Made by a program: the position numbers and the translations under genes. The notes below the pieces were generated by a model, which was not told the DNA's origin, ran no database searches, and saw nothing but the letters and a program-made list of their open reading frames with translations. This document shows, piece after piece, positions 14,723-22,477 of a stretch of DNA of 31,953 nucleotides. Source of the DNA: DATDCV01 sp036524155 (GTDB lineage: Bacteria; Verrucomicrobiota; Verrucomicrobiia; Limisphaerales; UBA8199); the NCBI GenBank assembly GCA_036524155.1, contig DATDCV010000208.1:1-31953 (forward strand), given 5' to 3'. Numbering within the stretch: position 1 is the first letter of the stretch; each line of letters begins with the position of its first letter.

Positions 14723-16732
14723 TCATCGGTCTCCCAAAACTCCTGAGATCTCGCTGAAGACCTCTTCGTCTTCGAACAAATATTGCTCTATGGAGCCGGA
14801 CGGGCAGGAGGCAACGCACGTGCCGCAGCCTTTGCAGAGGGCCTCGTTGATGGTGGCCTTCTGTTTGGCTTCGTCGAAGGTGATGGCGGTGTAAGGACAC
14901 AACGGCAGGCATGATTTGCAGCCGGAACACTCCGTTTCGATGACGTGGGCGGTGTTCGGCTCTTGCTCGATATAGCCTTTGTCAATCAGAACGAGTGCTT
15001 CAGTGGCGGCCGCGCCGGCCTGGGCCACCGTATCGGGAATATCCCGCGGCCCCTGGCAGGCGCCGGCCAGAAAAACGCCGTCGGTAAACGTGCTAACGGG
15101 CGCCAGTTTGGGATGGCGTTCGAGGAAAAAGCCCTCGGACCCGCAGCTCATGTTGAACAACCGGCGGACGTCCTGGCCGTCCGCGTGTGGCTGAAGCCCC
15201 GTCGAGAGCACGACCATATCAACCGGGATGCGCCGCACAAACCCCGCGAGTGTATCCTCGACGCGCAGGATGAGCTTGCCTTCTTCCTCGGGAGTCATCG
15301 CCCAGTCGGTAACTTCGCCGACCCGGCCGCGGATGAACTGGATGCCTTCCTCGAGCATCTTGTCGAGGAACTCTTCGTAGCTCTTTCCCGCCGTGCGCAA
15401 ATCGATGTAGAAGTTGTAAATCTCGGCGCCGGAATGCTCCTTGAGCAAGTGCGCCAGCTTAAGCGAGTACATGCAACACACGCGCGAGCACCAGCGGTTG
15501 GTCTTCTTGTCGCGCGAGCCGACGCAGTGGATGATGCCGATGGCTTTGGGATGCCGCCCGTCGCGCAGGATGACCTCGCCGCCGGTCGGACCGGAGGCGT
15601 TGACCAGGCGCTCGACCTCGAGGGAGGTGTAAACATTGGGATAGGTCCCATAGCCATACTGCGGGATGCGCTTCGCATCAAAGGCCTGAAACCCCGTCGT
15701 CACAATGATCGACCCCACCCGGATCTGTTTGATTTCCTCTTTTTGCTGAAAGTCGATCGCTTTCTTCTCGCCGCAGGCCTCGACACAGGTCTTCTTGCAC
15801 TTGTCCGTTAGCTGGCCGCGCTTGAAGTTCAGGCAAACTTGCGGGTCGATGAGGACCACCTGCGGCGTTGCCTGAGGAAAAGGAATGTAAACCGGTTTGC
15901 GCTTGCCCAGCCCTTCGTTGAATTCGTCGTAGAATTTGGGCTCTTTATACACGCAATTGGCGATACATTCCTGGCAGCCGGTGCAGACGTCTTCGTTGAC
16001 ATAGCGCGGCTTGCGTTTGACGGTGACGGTATAGTTGCCGACGTAGCCATCCACCTTGATCACCTCAGAATAGCTCCAGAGCGTGATGTTCGGGTTCGAG
16101 CCGACCGCCGACATCTTCGGCGTGAGAATGCACGCGGCGCAGTCCAGGGTGGGGAACGTCTTGTCGAACTTGGCCATGTGGCCGCCGATCGAGGGTTCGC
16201 GTTCGACGAGATAAACTTTCTTGCCGGCGCCGGCGAGGGTCAGCGCCGCATGGATGCCGGCGATGCCGCCACCGACGATTAGCACGTGCGGATCGATAGG
16301 AACCCGCTTTACCTCCAGGGCCCGGTGGTGGGCGACGCGCGCCACGGCCGCCCGTGCCAGTGCCTTGGCCTTGTCGGTTGCCTCCTGGCGATCGGTGTGC
16401 ACCCACGAATCGTGCTCGCGGATGTTGACCATGTGGAAAAAGAACGGATTGAGGCCGCCGGCCTGGACGGCGGTGCGGAAAGTGTGCTCGTGCAACAACG
16501 GCGAGCAGGAAGCCACGACGACACGGTTGAGCTTGAACTCCCGAATATCTTTCTGGATCAGTTCCTGGCCGGGATCGGAACACATGTACTTGTAATCGCG
16601 CGAGAGCGCCACGCCGGCGAGTTGGCCGACGTATTTGGCTACTTCGGCGCAGTCGACCATCGCGGCGATGTTATGCCCGCAATGGCAGATATAGAAACCG
16701 ATGCGGATCTCCCCGTTGCCGTTGTTATTCAT
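14723..16732 (-). CDS. hdrA: Heterodisulfide reductase-like subunit A (HdrA), FAD- and Fe-S-containing
   Basis: HdrA holds the flavin thought to split electron pairs between a high- and a low-potential acceptor. The 669-residue product starts MNNNGNGEIRIGFYICHCGHN. It has an FAD-binding motif VLIVGGGIAGIHAALTLAG with VEREPSIGGHMAKFDKTFP, then LDCAACILTPKM. A ferredoxin-like CTGCQECIANC follows, and two C-terminal [4Fe-4S] motifs, CSGCKSCLPLCP and CKGCGTCVASCP. IIVTTGFQAFD and HCVGSRDKKTNRWCSRVCC are also typical. The ATG at 16732 is used because the open frame upstream only mirrors hdrB. It lies 23 nt after hdrB. Confidence 0.95.
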   Translation of the reverse strand: MNNNGNGEIRIGFYICHCGHNIAAMVDCAEVAKYVGQLAGVALSRDYKYMCSDPGQELIQKDIREFKLNRVVVASCSPLLHEHTFRTAVQAGGLNPFFFHMVNIREHDSWVHTDRQEATDKAKALARAAVARVAHHRALEVKRVPIDPHVLIVGGGIAGIHAALTLAGAGKKVYLVEREPSIGGHMAKFDKTFPTLDCAACILTPKMSAVGSNPNITLWSYSEVIKVDGYVGNYTVTVKRKPRYVNEDVCTGCQECIANCVYKEPKFYDEFNEGLGKRKPVYIPFPQATPQVVLIDPQVCLNFKRGQLTDKCKKTCVEACGEKKAIDFQQKEEIKQIRVGSIIVTTGFQAFDAKRIPQYGYGTYPNVYTSLEVERLVNASGPTGGEVILRDGRHPKAIGIIHCVGSRDKKTNRWCSRVCCMYSLKLAHLLKEHSGAEIYNFYIDLRTAGKSYEEFLDKMLEEGIQFIRGRVGEVTDWAMTPEEEGKLILRVEDTLAGFVRRIPVDMVVLSTGLQPHADGQDVRRLFNMSCGSEGFFLERHPKLAPVSTFTDGVFLAGACQGPRDIPDTVAQAGAAATEALVLIDKGYIEQEPNTAHVIETECSGCKSCLPLCPYTAITFDEAKQKATINEALCKGCGTCVASCPSGSIEQYLFEDEEVFSEISGVLGDR

Positions 16733-16755
16733 GAGATTTCGGGTTTCAGGTTCGA

Positions 16756-17646
16756 TCAGGCCGCGACAGGCTGTTTCGCCGCCTCGATGTTGCCGGGCCG
16801 CCAGCGAAACGGAATGGCGGCTCGATGGAGCCCGAGTTCCTGCTCCGGCAACCCGAACGCGAGGCCCATGAGCTGGGTGAAATACACCGCGGGAACCAAC
16901 ACTTCGCCATATTGGGCCCGGACCTGTGCGTGGTAGCCATCGAGGTTGAATTGACAGAGCGGGCAGACCGTGGCGAGACAATCGGCGCCGCGCTTCTTCG
17001 CTTCGTTATGGAGTATGTAAACGAGACGGATGCCGGCTTCGGGCACCGTTCCCGTCAGGCTGCCGCCGCAGCATTTGGTCTTGAGCGGGAACCGGATAAT
17101 GCTGGCGCCCAGCGCCTCCAGCACCCGGTCCATCGAAACGGGGTTGTACTGGTCATCGAACGTGGCATAGGGCCGCACAATCTGGCAGCCGTAATAGCAG
17201 GCCACCTTCAGCCCTTTCAACGGCTTCCGCACTTTTTGCCTAATCGCTTCGACGCCGACATCGTTGACCAGCACATCCAGCGGATGGCGAACCGGGGTGT
17301 TGCCGCTGTAGCTCAATCCAATCGCCCCGAGCGCCCGGTCCATCGTCGTCTTCATCGCCGGGTAGTCGTGCACATAGTGCTTCATCTTGTTGAGGACGAG
17401 GTAGCAGGCGGCACATGGGGCGAGCACCTGCTGGCAGCCGCTCTTCTCGGCCAACGCGAGGTTGCGCGCCGCCAGCACGCATGCCTTCGCCTCGTCGATC
17501 GCCATATACGCCGTGGCGCCGCAACAGTTCCAGTCCTCCATCTCCAGAAGGTCCACGCCCAGGTGTTTCATCACCGGCAGCAGGGACTCTTCGTAGGCGC
17601 GGCCCAGCCCCTTGAGCGAACAGCCGGGAAAATAGGAATACTTCAT
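16756..17646 (-). CDS. hdrB: Heterodisulfide reductase-like subunit B (HdrB)
   Basis: HdrB carries the non-cubane [4Fe-4S] clusters that reduce the disulfide in methanogens. The 296-residue protein begins MKYSYFPGCSLKGLGRAYEES. It contains both CCG domains: WNCCGATAY with VLAPCAACY, and TKCCGGSLTG with TVCPLCQFNLD. All cysteines of the two CX(n)CCGX(n)CXXC motifs appear present, which argues for a functional catalytic subunit. GGAG lies 8 nt before the ATG, inside the end of hdrC. In a bacterium without coenzyme M and B, the natural disulfide or other acceptor is unknown. Confidence 0.94.
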   Translation of the reverse strand: MKYSYFPGCSLKGLGRAYEESLLPVMKHLGVDLLEMEDWNCCGATAYMAIDEAKACVLAARNLALAEKSGCQQVLAPCAACYLVLNKMKHYVHDYPAMKTTMDRALGAIGLSYSGNTPVRHPLDVLVNDVGVEAIRQKVRKPLKGLKVACYYGCQIVRPYATFDDQYNPVSMDRVLEALGASIIRFPLKTKCCGGSLTGTVPEAGIRLVYILHNEAKKRGADCLATVCPLCQFNLDGYHAQVRAQYGEVLVPAVYFTQLMGLAFGLPEQELGLHRAAIPFRWRPGNIEAAKQPVAA

Positions 17647-17647
17647 T

Positions 17648-18232
17648 CTAGGCTCCTTTCTTGGCGTCAACCGCCGCCAGCATTCGCTCCATGTCCGCCG
17701 GTTGCCGGATCTTTTCACTGGCCAGTGACAGGCGGCCGGTCTTAAAGAGGTCAATCCCCATTCTCCAGTTGCCCAGGGCCGCCAGCCAGCTCGTCTTGAG
17801 GAACAATTTCATCACCAGCACCAGCTCGGTGATGCGGCCGTTTTTCCGCACCATGGTGCTGAATTCCCGGGCCAGCACCGGAATTGGGAAACGCCTCGGG
17901 TAAAACCCCTCGTGAATCGCTCGCTGCTTCAGCTCATACATGATGTCCGTGATGCGAATCTCCCGCGGACACTCCACGGTGCACGCATAGCAGGAGGCAC
18001 AAAGCCAGATCGTGTGGCTGCGCAGCACCTCGTTCTTGAAGTCCCCGCGCGTCAACGCGATTACCTGCCGGGGCGTGTAGTCCATGTAGATGCTCAGGGG
18101 GCAAACCCCGGAACAGGTCCCGCACTGTATGCAGCTCTTGAGCTGTTCGCATCCGGGAACCTCCATGATCTCCCTGCCAAATCCTTTGACCCGGTCCGCG
18201 TCGTATTTAATCGTGCGTGTGATTTCCATCAT
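17648..18232 (-). CDS. hdrC: Heterodisulfide reductase-like subunit C (HdrC)
   Basis: HdrC relays electrons from HdrA to HdrB through two [4Fe-4S] clusters. The 194-residue product contains SCIQCGTCSGVCPLSIYMDYTPRQ and LCASCYACTVECPREIRITDIM, each CxxCxxCxxxCP. The second half is helical and amphipathic. GGAG stands before tandem ATGs at 18232 and 18229; upstream sequence to 18283 is open but does not resemble the family. This is the first gene of the hydrogenase run, and its stop codon is only 1 nt before the hdrB start codon. Confidence 0.93.
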   Translation of the reverse strand: MMEITRTIKYDADRVKGFGREIMEVPGCEQLKSCIQCGTCSGVCPLSIYMDYTPRQVIALTRGDFKNEVLRSHTIWLCASCYACTVECPREIRITDIMYELKQRAIHEGFYPRRFPIPVLAREFSTMVRKNGRITELVLVMKLFLKTSWLAALGNWRMGIDLFKTGRLSLASEKIRQPADMERMLAAVDAKKGA

Positions 18233-18316
18233 AATCGTCTCCGCCGTTCCGCGACCCGTCGACGAAATCCCGGACGCCACCATTCTTCGCCATAACTAAC
18301 GATAATCCGTAGCGTA

Positions 18317-18330
18317 GACGAAATTCCGTC
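18317..18330. promoter_or_regulatory. Dyad in the leader/promoter region of the hdr-mvh genes
   Basis: GACGAAATTCCGTC is palindromic except for one central pair and lies about 85 nt upstream of hdrC. Farther upstream (about 18350-18375) the DNA is AT-rich and contains a TATAGT hexamer on the minus strand that could be a -10 box, but no good -35 was found. It is a candidate operator in a long untranslated leader. Confidence 0.35.
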
Positions 18331-18499
18331 ATCTGTACGATAGTCAAGCCCAAGTAAATTAACTATACTAAACATACCTTGTCGAAATCTTTGCATTTTT
18401 TGTGATGCCCGGGTGGCGGCTTAACGCGACGAAAGAAGAGACCAGGATGGTCGGCGACCGTCGCCTCCTATCTGCGCGAGTTGCTCAATCGTGGGGACG

Positions 18500-19057
18500 T
18501 CATGGCAGCGCGATGATGGCCTTACCCTGTCGGCGCACGTCGTCTGCCAGCGATTGCAGCGTGCCGCCCGACTCCATATGAACAAAGCACACCCGGTCGG
18601 CGATGGCGGCGACGAAGCGGTTCCGCTCCTGCGCCTGTTCCGCTGTGGGGCGTTTCTGCGGCGCGGCGAAAGGGGACAGGAGCAGGAGGCGGCTGGTTTC
18701 GATGGCCTTTTTTCACTCAACGGGAACGCGCATGTTCGCGAGGCTGCGCGCCGGGCAGATGATGACCGGCTGAGTGCCGCGCAACAGAATGCGCAGGCAT
18801 TCCTTTTCTACAGGCGAGTGAAACCCGCCGATCACGGTCACCCCGTCATCGCGCAATTTCTTGGCGTAATCGTAAGCGCGGAGGATCAAGTCGCCGGGGC
18901 ACTTAACTGAGCAGAACAGCGCCAGTTTCTGACGGCGCAGCAAGGCCGGATCACCCAAAACCGTGACTTCAGGAAACGCCGATAACCAGCCGAGAGCATT
19001 CATTGCCCCGACGAGGCCCAGATCATCTGGCTTTAGCCTCGTTACCGTCGCGTTCAT
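18500..19057 (-). pseudogene. DprA/SMF-like Rossmann-fold protein interrupted by an in-frame TGA
   Basis: From ATG 19057 the frame encodes a small SMF-family protein. A strand-helix start (KLALFCSVKCPGDLILRAYDYAKKL) is followed by VTVIGGFHSPVEKECLRILL and PVIICPARSLANMRVPVE. A TGA at 18713-18715 then stands where the family usually has Trp. After it the same frame continues without change: KKAIETSRLLLLSPFA, RFVAAIADRVCFVHMES and LQSLADDVRRQGKAIIALP, ending at TGA 18500-18502. One G-to-A change (TGG to TGA) explains the break. The product is either truncated at 114 residues or non-functional. SMF-family proteins bind ssDNA or nucleotides and recur in defence islands; the role here is unknown. 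Confidence 0.78.
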
Positions 19058-19074
19058 GGCGGCCAAAATTGGGG

Positions 19075-19103
19075 TTGAGGGTTCACTTCAATAAGGTTAA
19101 AAT
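19075..19103 (+). promoter_or_regulatory. Promoter for the PD-(D/E)XK-like gene
   Basis: TTGAGG (19075-19080), 17 nt, TAAAAT (19098-19103). The transcription start would be near 19110, leaving a leader of only about 8 nt before the ATG at 19119. It lies in the 61-nt gap between divergent genes. Confidence 0.6.
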
Positions 19104-19118
19104 TCCGAGTCAAATCCG

Positions 19119-19715
19119 ATGAAACCGGCGCGGTTGCTTAAATTCAGGCAGCGCCATCCACGGCGCAACCTTCCGGCTGCGCTTGCTCGCAAGCGCGGCG
19201 AGTCCAACTTTGTTTCTGCTTTCAGTAACGCGTACATTTCTTCTATTGCGCCCGACGGCATCGGCGGTAAGGAGTTCGCCCTGTCCGGGTTTGGGATCGC
19301 TGATTTCGTCTGGATCGCATGGCGCAATGCCATCAACCCGGACGAAGGCAGCGCCCTCTCCATCGAGAAACTCAAGACCCTGCTCAATCAGCACAAGCTC
19401 ACCGCATTCGAGATGAAGCTGTCCGATTGGCGCAAGGGACTCGCTCAAGCCTACCGCTACACTTACTTTGCCGACCGATCCATCCTCGTTGTACCGACTG
19501 CTGTCGTACCGCTGGCGAAGAAGGAGATGCCTCTGTTCCGCGAACTAGGTGTTGGCCTGTGGTCATTAGACATCAAGTCGAACACAATCACCCGGCATTT
19601 TACCCCGCCCGCCTCTGTTCCTAAGAATGAGCGCGTTCGGAGCCGGGCCGTTGCGTTGTTAAGCCGTAGAATCTATTTCGGCGAGCGTCGCAAACTGTGT
19701 CAGACCCGCGTGTAA
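19119..19715 (+). CDS. Putative PD-(D/E)XK-fold nuclease
   Basis: No named family was recognised. The 198-residue protein has the order expected for a PD-(D/E)XK nuclease core. GFGIADFVWIAW gives Asp62 at the end of a strand. LTAFEMKLSDW gives the ExK pair Glu98/Lys100. GLAQAYRYTYFADRSILVVP gives a helix with Gln110 and then a strand. The N-terminal 30 residues are strongly basic. It is the only plus-strand gene in this block and is divergent from the DprA-like gene. Its 3' end overlaps the convergent 400-residue gene by 57 nt, so the last 19 residues may be an extension gained by loss of an earlier stop. Nuclease activity and a defence role are inferences. Confidence 0.65.
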   Translation: MKPARLLKFRQRHPRRNLPAALARKRGESNFVSAFSNAYISSIAPDGIGGKEFALSGFGIADFVWIAWRNAINPDEGSALSIEKLKTLLNQHKLTAFEMKLSDWRKGLAQAYRYTYFADRSILVVPTAVVPLAKKEMPLFRELGVGLWSLDIKSNTITRHFTPPASVPKNERVRSRAVALLSRRIYFGERRKLCQTRV

Positions 19716-20861
19716 ACCCTCCAAGTGGTCGTCTTTGGATTTCTGATCCAGTTGGATCGTGATGTTGTCGTACAGGCGCCCCGCTCGTTCGACCGCCTCC
19801 TTGCACTTCGCCAAAGCCTCCGTCGTTTCACCAGTCGCCAACCGCTGCATCAAAGTTTTCAACGCTTCCCAACTTTGTAACATCTCGGCTCCGGCATCCG
19901 GTAGCGAGCCGCTGTCCGCCGGGTAGCCCGCATCTGTTGCTAATCCGTTGAGCACACCGGGCAGACGATTGCGTAAAGCGTGAAGCTCGAAGTGCGTGAT
20001 GCGATTGAGCAGGTTCATGCTCAAATACCGTGGTCGCGGACGCCGAGCCATCCCTGCCGATGGCTCGAACCTTTCTAGTGAGAATGATCTCAGGTTCGAC
20101 CACCATCCCGTCGCTCCCACAGCCCCCCCAGCCGCGCCAAGGAACGGACTCAGCAAGTCCGAGTATCCGTTGATGACCGAAAACCCATTCAAGGCCAGCA
20201 CATGATTCGCCAGCATGTACCCCCCAACGACGTAGGGGTCGAACATGTCATACCGTGCGTCGGCGGTTGGGGTGGCAACGAGCAGGTAAATGCCCGCAGG
20301 CCGTTCTTCGAGCAGCGTGATCTCGTTCAGAAACTCGAACAACTCCCGGCGCTCACGCAGCGCCTGCGACGATATGGCCACCGTGGCGTAAAGCTCACGA
20401 GGGTCTTTCAGCCCACTCCACGTTTCTGCTGCATAGCGGATGAAGTTCTTCGCAATCACCGCTTCGATGGAATTGAACGAGCGGGGGATCAGAACGTTCG
20501 GCGCAATGATCGCCGTGACGGCCAGTTGTCTTTGGAAGTTGAGTGCCGACTCCAAGTCTGAGCGTACTTGGCTTTCACGCTCCAACTGGGCGCGGCGACG
20601 TTTCCCTAAGTAAGCTGTGTAGTCGGTCGCCAGATAACCCAATCGGGCGTCTTCCTCGTCTGCCAGAAAGCAGGTGTAAAACTGCGGATCGAACAACCGT
20701 GAGGTCGTGGGGCAAGTGCTCGCCACATCCCTGAGCTTACCGCGCAAACCGTCCAGCGTGAGGTCGCGTGGACTATAAATGATGCCTTCGATCAGATTCT
20801 GCTGTGCGCCCCGCAGGGATTTGTCCCCGTCTAGCGCTCCGTGTTGTGCATACAGTTTCAT
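19659..20861 (-). CDS. Unrecognised 400-residue protein coupled to a Ser/Thr kinase
   Basis: No family was identified. Residues about 110-300 show regular strand/helix alternation: LAVTAIIAPNVLIPRS, ELYATVAISSQAL, GIYLLVATPT, NGFSVINGYSDLLSPFLG and AVGATGWWSNLRSFSLERF, then RPRYLSMNLLNRITHFEL. This may be a TIM-barrel-like fold. The Gly-rich GYSDLLSPFLG / GATGWW region (232-254) looks like an active or binding site. Residues 310-400 are mostly helical. There is no signal peptide. Its ATG overlaps the kinase stop (ATGA), so the two are translated together; this protein is a plausible substrate or effector of the kinase. Confidence 0.75.
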   Translation of the reverse strand: MKLYAQHGALDGDKSLRGAQQNLIEGIIYSPRDLTLDGLRGKLRDVASTCPTTSRLFDPQFYTCFLADEEDARLGYLATDYTAYLGKRRRAQLERESQVRSDLESALNFQRQLAVTAIIAPNVLIPRSFNSIEAVIAKNFIRYAAETWSGLKDPRELYATVAISSQALRERRELFEFLNEITLLEERPAGIYLLVATPTADARYDMFDPYVVGGYMLANHVLALNGFSVINGYSDLLSPFLGAAGGAVGATGWWSNLRSFSLERFEPSAGMARRPRPRYLSMNLLNRITHFELHALRNRLPGVLNGLATDAGYPADSGSLPDAGAEMLQSWEALKTLMQRLATGETTEALAKCKEAVERAGRLYDNITIQLDQKSKDDHLEGLHAGLTQFATLAEIDSTA

Positions 20862-21766
20862 GGCTGTTCCTCCATCTGTGCCAGCATGGCGGTGATGTTT
20901 GATGGCCGGAGCGCTGGCTGTTTGCGAAGCATCTGGTCAACGAGCGAGCAAAAGGGCGCGGACAACGCTGGGCGTACCGACCGTAATGGTATTGCCCGCT
21001 GGCGCAGCAGTCGCGAGACGGTTTGAAACTCGTTCTCAGGCCGTTCAAGGATCGGATGCCGGTGGCACGCGTACATGTAAACCGTGACGGCGAGACTGTA
21101 GAGGTCGCTCTTAAAATCAACATGCTGTCGAAAATCGGCGGTGAACATTTCCGGGGCCATGTACGGCAGAGTTCCCGGAGCCTGCGCGGGATTGGGTGTC
21201 AGGGATGATTCAATCACGCTGAACGCGATGCCCAAGTCCAGAAAGACGAAGCGGCGGTCGGGAACCCCTAGTTTCACAACATTCAGCGGCTTGATGTCGC
21301 GATGGATGTAGCCGTTTCTCCAGAGTTCCTTGATGGTTTTCAGCCCCGCCCTCATCAACATCTTCAATTCTGGCTCCCCCGGCGGACGGTTCGCCACCCG
21401 ATTTTCACGGATGAGTTGGGACAGGCTTGGCCCATCCAGAAATTCCTCCGAGTAGGCCACGAATTCCCGACCACCAAGCGTCACGCGCACTGGGCGCAGG
21501 ACACCTAATTTCACGAGTTCGGGGATGGCGCATTTCTCCAGCGCCTCAATCTCGCGTTTCGTGCGCCCAAACATCTCGTTGCGGAAGGCTTCCACGTCCT
21601 CGATTTCCGGGTCATTCGGAATCTCAATCAACTTGAGCGCCTCGGCTCGTCCGGCGGTTTCAACCCGGTACACAACTTTGAAGCCTCCGCTTGCCAGTTC
21701 ATTGAGGTCGCTGAACTGGGGGAACTGCTGTCGAACCAAATCAATGTCAGGTGGTATGATTGGCAT
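20858..21766 (-). CDS. Hanks-type Ser/Thr protein kinase, soluble
   Basis: The 302-residue product is essentially one kinase domain. The glycine loop is LASGGFKVVYRV (24-35), the ATP-binding lysine is in EALKLIEI (Lys45), and a candidate helix-C glutamate follows in FRNEMF. The catalytic loop YIHRDIKPLNVVKL has HRD 155-157 and Asn162. The metal-binding motif is DLG (177-179) instead of DFG, and PYMAPEMF holds the APE motif (204-206). There is no membrane segment and no extracellular sensor domain, unlike PASTA-type kinases, so input must come from partner proteins. It overlaps the 400-residue gene by 4 nt. All catalytic residues are present, so activity is expected. Confidence 0.92.
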   Translation of the reverse strand: MPIIPPDIDLVRQQFPQFSDLNELASGGFKVVYRVETAGRAEALKLIEIPNDPEIEDVEAFRNEMFGRTKREIEALEKCAIPELVKLGVLRPVRVTLGGREFVAYSEEFLDGPSLSQLIRENRVANRPPGEPELKMLMRAGLKTIKELWRNGYIHRDIKPLNVVKLGVPDRRFVFLDLGIAFSVIESSLTPNPAQAPGTLPYMAPEMFTADFRQHVDFKSDLYSLAVTVYMYACHRHPILERPENEFQTVSRLLRQRAIPLRSVRPALSAPFCSLVDQMLRKQPALRPSNITAMLAQMEEQP

Positions 21767-21857
21767 ACTCGTTCCGCTGTTTCGGAAGTCGCCTCACGGC
21801 TGGCGCGATTTCCAGCGCCTGCTGGAGGTCGCTGTCGTTTGGCACAATTATGCTCAT
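21747..21857 (-). CDS. Possible 36-codon ORF overlapping the kinase start
   Basis: ATG at 21857 opens a 36-residue frame (MSIIVPNDSDLQQALEIAPA and on) that stops at 21747, 20 nt inside the kinase gene. It could be a leader peptide coupling translation to the kinase, or the surviving start of a deleted gene. No ribosome-binding site is evident and the protein was not recognised. Confidence 0.25.
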   Translation of the reverse strand: MSIIVPNDSDLQQALEIAPAVRRLPKQRNEYANHTT

Positions 21858-21894
21858 TGCGGTCGCACTTTAGCAAATGGCTGATCGGTTGGCA

Positions 21895-22467
21895 TCACTG
21901 CATCTTCAACAAATCGTCCACGGAGTTTTCCTGCATGAACTTGGCTTTGGCGCGGTTGAAATCCACGACCGGGAGCGGGCCGCAGGCTTCGAGCAGGAAG
22001 TCCAGCGTTTCGTCGAGGTTGAAGGTGTTCTCGAACTCGAAGAAACCGCGCTGCTGGCCGCCCGCGCCGACGAGAAACAGATGCCAGCGGCTTTGGGATG
22101 CTGGTTGACGCCACATTGCAACCTGAACGTCGCTGTGGGGGTTGAGGTACACGTCGTATGCGACGAACGCCTCGGCTGGGTTCTCCGGGTCGGGAACCCA
22201 AAAGACCATGAAGCAGACCGGCCCAAACTCGTTGCGGCCCGCCCCGGCTTTGAGCATTACCCGGAAGGGCTGGATGCGCCGCAGTTCCTCCATGAATGGC
22301 GTTTGATCCCTCAAGTACAGCACCACTTCCTCGCCCACGTCGGGATCAAGGACGGCTTTCATCGGGAAAAACCCGTCTGCCATCCCGACGAAATCTTCGA
22401 GCGCCGGGTGCTCGAACCGGGTGCGACCGTGCCGCCAACGGGTCTGTCTTCGGGGCAAGGCTTTCAT
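21895..22467 (-). CDS. Unrecognised 190-residue protein
   Basis: No family was recognised. The product is soluble, with many aromatic residues and beta-strand-like segments: EEVVLYLRDQTPF, GPVCFMVFWVPDPENP, EAFVAYDVYLNPHSDVQVAMW and RWHLFLVGAGGQ. A helical, acidic end follows (LDETLDFLLEACG, FMQENSVDDLL). The first 28 residues are basic and may not be translated; MADGFFPMKAVL is an alternative start. The gene lies 10 nt after the helicase remnant and 128 nt before the kinase, all on the minus strand, so it probably belonged to the same transcription unit. Confidence 0.65.
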   Translation of the reverse strand: MKALPRRQTRWRHGRTRFEHPALEDFVGMADGFFPMKAVLDPDVGEEVVLYLRDQTPFMEELRRIQPFRVMLKAGAGRNEFGPVCFMVFWVPDPENPAEAFVAYDVYLNPHSDVQVAMWRQPASQSRWHLFLVGAGGQQRGFFEFENTFNLDETLDFLLEACGPLPVVDFNRAKAKFMQENSVDDLLKMQ

Positions 22468-22477
22468 GGCTGCGCGA

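Noticed and set aside
16733..16981. 83-residue extension of HdrA
   Set aside because: It only reads hdrB DNA in another frame; HdrA starts at MNNNGNGEIRIGFY.
18500..19057. Selenocysteine or TGA-as-Trp decoding in the SMF-like gene
   Set aside because: No Sec-insertion hairpin is evident, the expected residue is Trp not Cys, and TGA is used as a true stop in overlapping ATGA pairs in this window.
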